DNA from: Sabellastarte sp. h YS-2021
Taxonomy: Eukaryota > Annelida > Polychaeta > Sabellida > Sabellidae
Length of the DNA stretch: 64,000 bases
Assembly: GCA_964017235.1 (NCBI GenBank)
Contig: OZ024936.1
Location: 47,853,028-47,917,027 of the forward strand
Direction of reading: 5' to 3'
The notes below the pieces were generated by a model. The model saw only the letters and a program-made list of their open reading frames with translations. It ran no database searches and was not told where the DNA came from. The translations under genes were made by a program, and so were the position numbers. Positions within the stretch are counted from its first letter, which is position 1. The number at the start of each line of letters is the position of its first letter. Of this stretch, positions 34,597 to 40,850 are shown piece after piece.

Positions 34597-34803
34597 TCAT
34601 TGTTGCCAGGATTCAATCACTTGACCATCTTTTAGCACTCTCACATTTATTAGGTCGTTACCGAATCTGGCTTGACCGTACTGTAATCCAGCCATCGCAC
34701 ACTCTTTGGCATCCGCATATTTCTTCTTGCTGGGTAATTTTTCCAAGTATTCTATCGTATACGTATACTTTGCGATACTAGGGTGATATCTGACATGCTC
34801 CAT
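34597..34803 (-). CDS. Small hypothetical protein, 68 residues
   Basis: Encodes a Lys-rich polypeptide with a predicted strand-helix-strand layout (YTIEYLEKL, KYADAKECAMAGLQYGQARFG, INVRVLKDGQVIESW). No named family recognised. It lies downstream of the TBP-like gene on the same strand. The TATAAAAG that overlaps the TBP stop codon (34,869-34,877) is 65 nt before its ATG, with an A-rich leader between. Its frame is well separated from any other gene, which supports it being real. Confidence 0.55.
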   Translation of the reverse strand: MEHVRYHPSIAKYTYTIEYLEKLPSKKKYADAKECAMAGLQYGQARFGNDLINVRVLKDGQVIESWQQ

Positions 34804-34868
34804 CTTTTTTTTTTGATTTTGTTTTTATTTTTTTTGTTTTTTTTTGTATTTTTTTGTATTTTGTCTGT

Positions 34869-34877
34869 ACTTTTATA
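34869..34877 (-). promoter_or_regulatory. TATAAAAG element overlapping the TBP-like stop codon
   Basis: Minus-strand TATAAAAGT; its TAA (34,873-34,875) is the stop codon of the TBP-like gene. It precedes the 68-residue gene. Confidence 0.5.
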
Positions 34878-35367
34878 ACACTTCTAACTCTAGTAAAACA
34901 GCATTAACTTTGTTATCCAAATCTTTTTCGGATTTTATTCCAGTCACAATCGTTTTACCGCTTTTATAAACGGTATAATGTATCCCCTCTCTTATAAAGC
35001 CCACAGCATGAAAGATTTCCGGTTCATAAGAACCTTGCATCCATTGTACTATTTTGCAATAGTCTACTTTTCCTCGTAAAGTATATACAGCACTCATAGT
35101 AAGCGTTTTGATTTTCTTCATCCTTACCGGATATCCCATTCTTTCCACTAACCTGGCGTATCGTCTCATTTGTTCTTTCCCTCCGTGACAAATAATTTTT
35201 CCGGTAGAATAAATCATGCAAGTGCATCCGATTTTCCTATGTCTCCACAATAATCTTTCAAACGACAAAGAATGGTACTCGATGTCGATCTTCGTTTCTG
35301 CCATATCGCGCAGATTTAATGGACATCCCAAATCGCTGTAAAGCACTCGATGCGTTAACTTGGCCAT
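34873..35367 (-). CDS. TATA-box-binding protein (TBP) homologue encoded by the Polinton
   Basis: 164 residues covering the whole saddle-shaped TBP core as two direct repeats. Repeat 1: SDLGCPLNLRDMA, MIYSTGKIICHGGK, RRYARLVERMGYP. Repeat 2: the very diagnostic SYEPEIFHAVGFI followed by TVYKSGKTIVTGIKSEKDL. Cellular TBP core is about 180 residues, so this is nearly complete with a short spacer loss. The four DNA-intercalating Phe of cellular TBP (57, 74, 148, 165 in Arabidopsis numbering) correspond here to Tyr53, Tyr79, Tyr134 and a Leu near residue 160. It would bind TATA-like promoters and recruit TFIIB/RNA polymerase; changed kink residues suggest altered specificity or bending. It begins 18 nt after the stop of the membrane-protein gene. 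TBP homologues are known in some large DNA viruses; I know of none described as standard in Polintons. Confidence 0.92.
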   Translation of the reverse strand: MAKLTHRVLYSDLGCPLNLRDMAETKIDIEYHSLSFERLLWRHRKIGCTCMIYSTGKIICHGGKEQMRRYARLVERMGYPVRMKKIKTLTMSAVYTLRGKVDYCKIVQWMQGSYEPEIFHAVGFIREGIHYTVYKSGKTIVTGIKSEKDLDNKVNAVLLELEVL

Positions 35368-35385
35368 CTGGACTCGAACTGATCA

Positions 35386-35895
35386 TTAAACCAAACTCTC
35401 TTCCGTATATATCTTCAAATGAGCATTTGGTTCGTTTAAGGGTTTTTTGGTATACTGGTATATTATCCGATAACCTCCTACTAAACCCAGAAGCGAAAAC
35501 GGAATGAATGTTAAAAAGAATGGCCACAAGAAAACTTCGTTACCTTCCGTTATTTCAATCGTAGATAGAGAGTCTCTTGGACAATCGCTATTCACGTAGA
35601 TATGGCTGCTCCATCCCTCCAGCTCTCTACAACTGGAATACCTATTGCCAATCCAATTTAACATAGCAAGATTAGGCCAGTCATCTAAATCCGGTATTTG
35701 GGATAAGCTGCTATTAACAATATCCAGCATATCAATATTCCATATATCCGAACTATTAAATCTCGGAAACTCTTCTATTTCTTTACAGGATATTAAACTC
35801 AGAGACTCGTAGCATCGACACACCGCTGGTTCACCACAAGGTTTGCAATAAAACCCGGGTATCCAAAAGAAAATCAAGAAATACTTCGCATACAT
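35386..35895 (-). CDS. Small type I membrane protein with LRRNT-like cysteine cap (member 1)
   Basis: 169 residues. Signal peptide 1-17 (YFLIFFWIPGFYC), cysteine cap C-x5-C-x-C-x8-C (residues 20-37), a leucine-rich-repeat-like stretch (IPDLDDWPNLAMLNW), further cysteines at 89 and 105, one transmembrane span about 121-146 and a short cytoplasmic tail. NSS sequons at 47-49 and 61-63 suggest glycosylation. The architecture matches two other genes of this element at 48,456-49,396 and 50,064-50,720. TATAAAAGGGG lies 32 nt before the ATG. LRRNT caps occur in Toll-like receptors and adhesion proteins, so surface recognition (virion attachment or interference with host receptors) is a hypothesis only. 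Confidence 0.78.
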   Translation of the reverse strand: MYAKYFLIFFWIPGFYCKPCGEPAVCRCYESLSLISCKEIEEFPRFNSSDIWNIDMLDIVNSSLSQIPDLDDWPNLAMLNWIGNRYSSCRELEGWSSHIYVNSDCPRDSLSTIEITEGNEVFLWPFFLTFIPFSLLGLVGGYRIIYQYTKKPLNEPNAHLKIYTEESLV

Positions 35896-35927
35896 CCTGA
35901 ATGATTCATTTTTAGACCTGTTCCTCC

Positions 35928-35936
35928 CCTTTTATA
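35928..35936 (-). promoter_or_regulatory. TATAAAAGG element before the member-1 membrane gene
   Basis: Minus-strand TATAAAAGG ending 32 nt before the ATG at 35,895. A second TATAAAGAAG at 35,939-35,948 contains the major capsid stop codon. Confidence 0.6.
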
Positions 35937-35943
35937 GACTTCT

Positions 35944-37200
35944 TTATAGGATATTTCTGGCAGCATCCACTCTTATTTCAGCCGGAAAAGATGCGTACAG
36001 CAAGACGGTAGCATTTTCTTCTAAAGCCTTGGCAAATTTTAAATTGATTCTGGTATGCCCGCATTTCTTCTGATTTACCACATCCCCGCCTACTCTTCCC
36101 AAAATTCTAAATATGTATATGCAGTAACCGTTGGGATATTCTTTCATTTCTATACACCGACCGTATCTAGGTTCCTCGCACATCAGGGTCCAGTAAGCTT
36201 CAGAAAAATCTCCATTGGTATAGTTAGGCGTAATAGCTTGAGATGGAACGGACACTCCATCTACCATAACCTCTGCGAAATTTAATTGGTAATTTTTAAA
36301 ATTAAAGGGATTTTCAGAGTAATTACCATTGAATGCGCTTCCGCTGCACAACACTATTTTGATCTCAGAGGGTATGCTCCCGTGATACACGTCATCGGCA
36401 GACCACCCGTAACTTCCCTTTTCTATATTGAAAGCTTTTAAATCGGACTTCCAAAACGGGTACACGGCGCATTGCTTTGGTATTCTTTTTTCATGCACTA
36501 CCACCATACCAGGGCTTAGTTTCACCTGACAGACTCTCAAAGAGGCGTATTGTATTTCAACTTTGTAGTCGTCGGTAGTCTCAGCCATGAGTCGAAAAGG
36601 ATCTTCGTGCTGGTAAAGTTTCATACGAATTCTAATACCATTGATGATAAATTTCTTTTGTTGACAAATATCCATTCTAATAGGGCCTTCTAAAAAGACT
36701 GTATTACCTTTACTCGTCCGTTTGTACCTTCGGTCGAACCCGATATTACTGGTCGAGTCGCTATCCATTGCGTCATAAGAGTCTTTATGGAATAGTTCGT
36801 TATTTAATATTCCCTTGGTATCTCCGATGTTACTGTTTAAAAGGGCATCTAAATACGCTTTGTAAGGATAATAAGAGCCCACGCTTGCGGTAATCAGCCT
36901 CTGGTTTAACTCGATGTCTACTTGTCTGAACAAACTTTGCAATCCAAGGTTTGCTAAACATACTTTGTCCTCTTCGGTCACAGGTTTATCCTCCCCCGTT
37001 ACGATGCGTAGGCCCACTCTCAATCTACTTCTATTTAAATCGATATATGCGGCAGAATTTCCGGGTATATCGAATTCTAAGGGAGCATTTCTTCCTATCA
37101 CGCCCTGAGGGGCATAGGGAATCCATTCCGTTTTTTCAATGAAAGAATCCGTATGGGTCTCTTCGAACAAATGCAAATTAGATTCGTACACCTCCATCAC
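35944..37200 (-). CDS. Major capsid protein, F54H12.2/hexon-like double jelly roll
   Basis: 418 residues, complete. Signature of Polinton/adintovirus capsid proteins: a Trp-containing lead (TEWIPYAPQG), then NAPLEFDIPGNSAAYIDLNRSRL, SLFRQVDIELNQRLI and YYPYKAYLDALLN, then a region with EGPIRMDICQQKKFI and IRIRMKLYQHEDPFRL, and a second beta-rich half ending LLYASFPAEIRVDAARN. The C. elegans protein F54H12.2 named this family; it is predicted to form trimers of double jelly rolls that build an icosahedral shell. The start overlaps the stop of the basic core-like gene (TGATG), so the two may be co-translated or use separate TATAAGAGG-driven transcripts. The start at 37,200 has a second Met right behind it. 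No breaks. Confidence 0.93.
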   Translation of the reverse strand: MMEVYESNLHLFEETHTDSFIEKTEWIPYAPQGVIGRNAPLEFDIPGNSAAYIDLNRSRLRVGLRIVTGEDKPVTEEDKVCLANLGLQSLFRQVDIELNQRLITASVGSYYPYKAYLDALLNSNIGDTKGILNNELFHKDSYDAMDSDSTSNIGFDRRYKRTSKGNTVFLEGPIRMDICQQKKFIINGIRIRMKLYQHEDPFRLMAETTDDYKVEIQYASLRVCQVKLSPGMVVVHEKRIPKQCAVYPFWKSDLKAFNIEKGSYGWSADDVYHGSIPSEIKIVLCSGSAFNGNYSENPFNFKNYQLNFAEVMVDGVSVPSQAITPNYTNGDFSEAYWTLMCEEPRYGRCIEMKEYPNGYCIYIFRILGRVGGDVVNQKKCGHTRINLKFAKALEENATVLLYASFPAEIRVDAARNIL

Positions 37201-37565
37201 GAAAATATATCTTTTCGCACCGTCCTTCGACCTCTTATAGACTTTTTAACCCTCTTGACTGTTGTATTTTTCCTCTTAGGTTTTTTATTTACGCTATTAT
37301 TACCAGTCTTCTTTTTTTTCTGAGTCGGTTTTCCCGTTCCAGCTTTCTTTTTCTGCGCCTGTTTTCTCGTTCCAGCTTTCTTTTTCTGCGCCTGTTTTCT
37401 CGTTCCAGCTTTCTTTTTCTGCGCCCGTTTTCTCATTCCCGTCTTCTTTTTCTGCACCGGTTTTCCCGTTCCTCTCTTCCTTTTGACCAACATTTCAGCC
37501 ATTTCGGTTTGCTGTTGCACCGGGCTGATTAATTTAAACGGATGGTAACCTTTGGGTATCCACAT
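37197..37565 (-). CDS. Very basic repeat protein, probable genome-condensing core protein (adenovirus pX/pVII-like role)
   Basis: 122 residues if started at 37,565, or about 100 from the internal MAEM. About 45 percent Lys+Arg, with four or five tandem 11-residue repeats of the form QKKKAGTRKQA (coded by 33-bp DNA repeats at 37,320-37,460), then a Lys/Arg tail. In adintoviruses and adenoviruses a small basic protein encoded near the capsid genes condenses DNA; position between penton-like and major capsid genes supports that role here. The identity is inferred from composition and place. It overlaps the penton-like gene by 32 nt. Confidence 0.7.
   Translation of the reverse strand: MWIPKGYHPFKLISPVQQQTEMAEMLVKRKRGTGKPVQKKKTGMRKRAQKKKAGTRKQAQKKKAGTRKQAQKKKAGTGKPTQKKKKTGNNSVNKKPKRKNTTVKRVKKSIRGRRTVRKDIFS
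37231..37239 (-). promoter_or_regulatory. TATAAGAGG element before the major capsid gene
   Basis: Minus-strand TATAAGAGG 30 nt before the capsid ATG, inside the 3' coding part of the basic protein gene. Confidence 0.6.
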
Positions 37566-37941
37566 ATTTTTTCCTTAGATACAAGGTACACTCGATATCG
37601 CTCAGTTGGTAAGGTTTTAAGTTTTGATCGAGAATACTCAATCTTATACTCCGCACCTCTGATTTATTCGTTTCTACGAAATATGGTAGCGTATATTGAG
37701 CCTCTTTCCCGTCCACTCTCCGTAACACAGGGTACTGACTTCCCTTTAAAAAACTCTCTTCGCAAAAGTCCGCTAATACGTAAAAAGTAGATTTCTTTGG
37801 GGCCCTTACTTTAATATCCGTCAAGGCTACCTCCCACTTTCCTTGTAAAAGCAAACTTTTTGGCAAATCCACGATAAAATCGTTAGGCCTGTTGAAAGGG
37901 TGAACCTCTAAGGAATCCTGCCAGCCTATGTAGAGAAACAT
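37534..37941 (-). CDS. Penton-like minor capsid protein
   Basis: 135 residues. The N-terminal sentence (FLYIGWQDSLEVHPFNRPND, FIVDLPKSLLLQGKWEVALTDI) is the conserved start of Polinton/adintovirus minor capsid (penton-like single jelly roll) proteins, in which an 'LxGxWEVALxEI' block is typical. The C-terminal sentence (RSIRLSILDQNLKPYQLSDI then CTLYLRKK) matches the family's closing strands. It is short compared with the ~200-plus residues usual for the family, so loops may be lost. It lies immediately after the integrase gene: the integrase stop, a TATAAGAG and this ATG are within 10 nt. Confidence 0.78.
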   Translation of the reverse strand: MFLYIGWQDSLEVHPFNRPNDFIVDLPKSLLLQGKWEVALTDIKVRAPKKSTFYVLADFCEESFLKGSQYPVLRRVDGKEAQYTLPYFVETNKSEVRSIRLSILDQNLKPYQLSDIECTLYLRKKYVDTQRLPSV

Positions 37942-37949
37942 CTCTTATA
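37942..37949 (-). promoter_or_regulatory. TATAAGAG directly before the penton-like ATG, containing the integrase stop
   Basis: Minus-strand TATAAGAG followed directly by ATG. The TAA (37,945-37,947) ends the integrase frame. If used as a TATA box, this ATG would lie upstream of the start site, so the motif may act differently here. Confidence 0.45.
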
Positions 37950-39042
37950 AACTTTTCAAATCTTTATCGGCCACCCAAGAATCAAATTTTTTGGGCCAAT
38001 GCAACCACCTTACCAAATGTTCTTTGCGACCTTTAGTTTTACGCGTTTTTAGCACTTTGCTAATTTTCCACTTTCTATTTTCGTCGCTCTGCTCCACTTT
38101 CTGCAATTCGGCTTCGTAGAAGCTTCCTTTTATATCTTCGTCCAAAAAGTCTTTTAAACGATACACATTGATTCCATCCCTCTTATAACGCGCCCTTATT
38201 TTGAATATCTCACCGGTCCATTTGAAATCGTATTCCCTGTCGAAAAGGGTTTTAGTGTGAGTAACTCTTACGTTATCGCCTACTTTAAACTTATAAGGTT
38301 TCAGCCGGAAATTTTCGTCCTTTTCAGGCCAATAGGAATACCACCAGACCGATCTTTCGTTACTCCGACCCACCCTCGCAGGGGGCATACCTATGGTTCT
38401 ATGATAGCTATAGTTATAAGATCGTACAAGCTCTTCTAAATGGTCTATATATTTCTCCTTGTCATAATGAGTGATGTATCTATAAATCATCTTTTTCAGG
38501 GTTTTAATTACTCTTTCGGCAAAATTCGCTTTGGTCTCGTTTTGACTGGTATAAAATTCTATTTTTTCATCTTTCAAAAGCCCTTGTACTTGCTTATTAG
38601 AAAATTCTTTTCCTTGGTCGAAACGGCACTTTTTAGGTTTGCGCCCCTTTCGAAAAATATCTTCTAAAGCGGCTTTGACCTCTTTACCCGTTTTGTTCTT
38701 TAAAGGTCTGACAAAAAGGTATTTTGAGAAGACGTCGATGGCAACTAACAGGAACTTTATTCCGTCATTCTTTTTTGCCAAAGACCCTACATCCATTAAA
38801 TCTACATCCCATTGACTGTCTATTCCTTCTACCACTACTCTGCTACGTCTTTTTGGTTTACGCGACTGGCGATGTAAACTGTATGAGTCTTTATTTTTTA
38901 GCCAAGTTGCCACCTGGTTCTTCGTCACATCGAAATTACCCTCTTCTTTCAAGTAGCGATATAACTTCTGCGGTCCCGCAAAACTAGCCGGATTCCCCGG
39001 ATCGAAGTAATTCTTCTCCAGAAACTGTTTCCATGGGGTCAT
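37945..39042 (-). CDS. Polinton integrase (retroviral-type DDE) with C-terminal chromodomain
   Basis: 365 residues. After an N-terminal helical domain, the RNase H-fold catalytic core has WDVDLMDVGS (Asp81), a strand block FLLVAIDVFSKYLFVRPL, CRFDQGKEFSNK (Asp142) and ANFAERVIKTLKKM (Glu176); the Asp-Glu spacing is slightly shorter than the classic 35. HRTIGMPPARV follows, as in this family. An SH3-like segment (FKVGDNVRV) and a chromodomain (about 319-365: WKISKVLKTR, HLVRWLHWPKKFDSW) close the protein; chromodomains can steer insertion to marked chromatin. The enzyme inserts the element and makes 6-bp target duplications. All catalytic residues are present. Confidence 0.95.
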   Translation of the reverse strand: MTPWKQFLEKNYFDPGNPASFAGPQKLYRYLKEEGNFDVTKNQVATWLKNKDSYSLHRQSRKPKRRSRVVVEGIDSQWDVDLMDVGSLAKKNDGIKFLLVAIDVFSKYLFVRPLKNKTGKEVKAALEDIFRKGRKPKKCRFDQGKEFSNKQVQGLLKDEKIEFYTSQNETKANFAERVIKTLKKMIYRYITHYDKEKYIDHLEELVRSYNYSYHRTIGMPPARVGRSNERSVWWYSYWPEKDENFRLKPYKFKVGDNVRVTHTKTLFDREYDFKWTGEIFKIRARYKRDGINVYRLKDFLDEDIKGSFYEAELQKVEQSDENRKWKISKVLKTRKTKGRKEHLVRWLHWPKKFDSWVADKDLKSL

Positions 39043-39169
39043 CCCTGTTTAACAGCTGTAAACAATGTCGTAATATACCGAACCAAAATCCCTTTCCAGT
39101 GGGATCGAACAAGGCAGCTATTACCACCACCAAACACACAGCTATTCGACAGATGTAACCGATCTTCAT
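38984..39169 (-). CDS. Small membrane-anchored protein overlapping the integrase start
   Basis: 61 residues with one hydrophobic segment near the N-terminus (YICRIAVCLVVVIAALF, about 5-21) and a charged tail. It overlaps the integrase start by 59 nt in another frame. TATAAGAG ends 28 nt before its ATG, so it is probably the first frame of an mRNA also carrying the integrase. No family recognised. Small hydrophobic proteins are common in virus-like elements, but function here is unknown. Confidence 0.5.
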   Translation of the reverse strand: MKIGYICRIAVCLVVVIAALFDPTGKGFWFGILRHCLQLLNRDDPMETVSGEELLRSGESG

Positions 39170-39197
39170 TTTGGTAAAACTGTTAATCCTTGACCCA

Positions 39198-39205
39198 CTC
39201 TTATA
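39198..39205 (-). promoter_or_regulatory. TATAAGAG containing a stop codon, before the 61-residue gene and integrase
   Basis: Minus-strand TATAAGAGTGGG. Its TAA (39,201-39,203) is the stop of the upstream 129-residue gene. Confidence 0.55.
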
Positions 39206-39590
39206 ACTTTTGCCAAGTACTGCCCGTCTTTTTATCTCGTCTTGGAAATGGGTTTTTTCTACGGGTAACTACGCTTTTAGGAACATTGACCTCGCTTAGT
39301 ATTTCTAGAAAGGTCCCGTAATGGGGAGGGGGAGATTCGCCGTATTCTTGTAGACTATAACGTACTAGGTCTGTAATGTGACTACCCTCCAGGCATTTAT
39401 CGTTGTAAACCACTTCACCGTTATTTTTCCACTCAATACTACCCTGTATGTAACTGAGTAATGAATCCGCTTTACGCTTTAAAGATTTTGGCACAGCCGA
39501 TACGATCAATTCTTTCTCCAAACCTTTATTTTTAGGTTTGTCTAGCCCTTCCTCGTAAGGCACTAACATCATTTTACGTATGCTATTCAT
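39201..39590 (-). CDS. Conserved Polinton/adintovirus virion-cassette protein (129 residues)
   Basis: Begins with a KMMLVPYEEG block, then a Lys-rich linker and the pattern 'LL..I....EW...GEVVY......GSHITDLVRYSL', followed by PPPHYGTFLEIL and NVPKSVV. I recognise this pattern from uncharacterised proteins that sit beside the F54H12.2-type capsid gene in animal Polinton-like elements. Precise role unknown; a minor virion or assembly protein is the usual guess. Its ATG overlaps the stop of the preceding gene (ATGA), so the two are probably co-transcribed. Complete and unbroken. Confidence 0.65.
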   Translation of the reverse strand: MNSIRKMMLVPYEEGLDKPKNKGLEKELIVSAVPKSLKRKADSLLSYIQGSIEWKNNGEVVYNDKCLEGSHITDLVRYSLQEYGESPPPHYGTFLEILSEVNVPKSVVTRRKNPFPRRDKKTGSTWQKL

Positions 39591-39880
39591 AATCTCTTTA
39601 ATACGGGGGCTGCTACACGTAATACAAGTTTAATAACTTTAGCCTTCCTTTTTATGTCACTTTTGCTACCTTTACGGGCAAACTCCCTCAGAAAATTCTT
39701 GTATTTTTTCAAAGCTTTTTTATCTTCTTCCGTAATCGGCAAATTTCCCAATAGTAAGTTAAACACCGTTTCCTTCAGAACTAAAATTTGTCCTTTGTCG
39801 GCTATCTTCAAAAACGACGATAGCTGTTTATCAGTCGCCTCCGATAAATAGAGTAACAGACTCTTGCTCTTCGCATCCAT
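39587..39880 (-). CDS. Conserved small alpha-helical Polinton protein (97 residues)
   Basis: All-helical by pattern: LLLYLSEATDKQLSSFLK, then ETVFNLLLGNLPITEED, then KKYKNFLREFARKGSK and a basic C-terminus. The sentence 'NLLxGNxPxxxxxxxxLKxYKxxLRxLA' is familiar from the small protein upstream of the cassette protein above in Polinton-like elements. Function unknown. TATAAAAGG lies 27 nt before the ATG, within the last codons of the ATPase gene. Confidence 0.65.
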   Translation of the reverse strand: MDAKSKSLLLYLSEATDKQLSSFLKIADKGQILVLKETVFNLLLGNLPITEEDKKALKKYKNFLREFARKGSKSDIKRKAKVIKLVLRVAAPVLKRL

Positions 39881-39901
39881 GATATGACATCGAACTTTTA
39901 C

Positions 39902-40666
39902 TCAGTCCCTTTTATAGTTTATCGGTACGTAGACCAAAGGATCTTCACCCGGAAATATATTGGTTCTCAACCTGTATGCGTCATCGCCATTAGCCGTGGA
40001 ATCGATCACCAAATATCCGTATTTACGAGAAGTAGCGTCCTCGTACGCCTCCACTAATGCTTTATTATTGCCCGGAAACATTTGTTTTCCTAAAGCAGAT
40101 ATCTGTTGCCCATCCCTTATATTTCTAAACAAAACCGTGTAATGAGTGTTTAAGGCTATAGTTCTCGCGCATTTGCCTTGCCTGAAACAATTGTGACTAA
40201 CAAAAAACACGCTAAGATTCGAGTGGTGCGCTCCCTGAACGAACAACCTTTCCATATCGGGGTCCTTAACCACGCCTTCTGAGAGGTTGTCCAAAATCAC
40301 GAGATTATGCATTCCATCCGCAAAATTTTCTATCTCGGCCCGACTCGGTATGCCTTCTAGAAATTCTATACCCTCCACTTCCTTTTTCATGCTGTCGAAA
40401 GTATCTTGGTAGATACCGTAACAATACAATATTTTGTTTACCGGTTCCGAAAACATGACATTCTTGTTCCTAAGTAAGCGAAACAACCATGTAGTTTTTC
40501 CGCTTTTGGTTGCTCCGGATACGCAGGCTGTGGATGCCGCTTCGAAAGGTAAGGGTACAGCTTCCTTTCCAAAATGATTATTGTGAAACCTCTGAATATG
40601 TCTCTTGTAGTTATAGCCTTTAGAAAAGCTTTTATCGCATTCACTACACGTTTTCATGGTGGTCAT
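39902..40666 (-). CDS. FtsK/A32-type genome-packaging ATPase with N-terminal C2H2 zinc finger
   Basis: 254 residues. Residues 7-28 form a C2H2 finger (CSECDKSF...HIQRFH). The ATPase follows: Walker A GATKSGKTT (51-59), Walker B NLVILDN (121-127), and the sensor-like SNLSVFFVSHNCF with RTIALNTHYTVLFRNIRD, typical of Polinton and adintovirus A32-like ATPases. It pumps the genome into preformed capsids. The finger in front may recognise DNA (for example the termini). First gene of the minus-strand block; TATAAAAGG is 22 nt before the ATG and nothing coding lies upstream. Intact. Confidence 0.93.
   Translation of the reverse strand: MTTMKTCSECDKSFSKGYNYKRHIQRFHNNHFGKEAVPLPFEAASTACVSGATKSGKTTWLFRLLRNKNVMFSEPVNKILYCYGIYQDTFDSMKKEVEGIEFLEGIPSRAEIENFADGMHNLVILDNLSEGVVKDPDMERLFVQGAHHSNLSVFFVSHNCFRQGKCARTIALNTHYTVLFRNIRDGQQISALGKQMFPGNNKALVEAYEDATSRKYGYLVIDSTANGDDAYRLRTNIFPGEDPLVYVPINYKRD
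39908..39916 (-). promoter_or_regulatory. TATAAAAGG before the 97-residue gene, inside the ATPase 3' end
   Basis: Encodes the last Tyr-Lys-Arg of the ATPase; the TGA stop follows three bases later. Confidence 0.58.
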
Positions 40667-40688
40667 TTTTAAGAATAAAATGTCTTTT

Positions 40689-40697
40689 CCTTTTATA
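40689..40697 (-). promoter_or_regulatory. TATAAAAGG before the ATPase gene
   Basis: Minus-strand TTTTATAAAAGG ending 22 nt before the ATPase ATG. This copy is in non-coding DNA, so codon use does not explain it. Confidence 0.62.
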
Positions 40698-40699
40698 AA

Positions 40700-40850
40700 A
40701 TCTTAGTTTTTAGGGTAATTAGAATTAGGGTTTAGGGCTTTAGATTTAGGGTTTAAGGGCTTTAGATTTAGGGTTTAAGGGCTTTAGATTTAGGGTTTAA
40801 GGGCTTTAGATTTATGGGTTTAGGGTACTTAGAGCTTAGGGTTTTAGGTT
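40700..40850. repeat. Telomere-like tandem repeat (TTTAGGGTTTAAGGGC units)
   Basis: About four copies of a ~28-bp unit 'TTTAAGGGCTTTAGATTTAGGG', followed by degenerate TTAGGGTTTTAGG sequence. It contains TTAGGG and TTTAGGG but is irregular, so it is a local expansion and not a telomere. Confidence 0.8.

Noticed and set aside
34458..34781. 107-codon plus-strand frame after the zinc-motif gene
   Set aside because: Mostly antisense to the 68-residue minus-strand gene and starts in the 3' untranslated region.
39201..39590. Adenain-like maturation protease
   Set aside because: No catalytic His, Asp/Glu, Gln and Cys arrangement; it matches a different conserved cassette protein.
40700..40850. Interstitial telomere
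   Set aside because: Units are ~28 bp and irregular, with isolated TTAGGG/TTTAGGG only, and lie inside a transposon.
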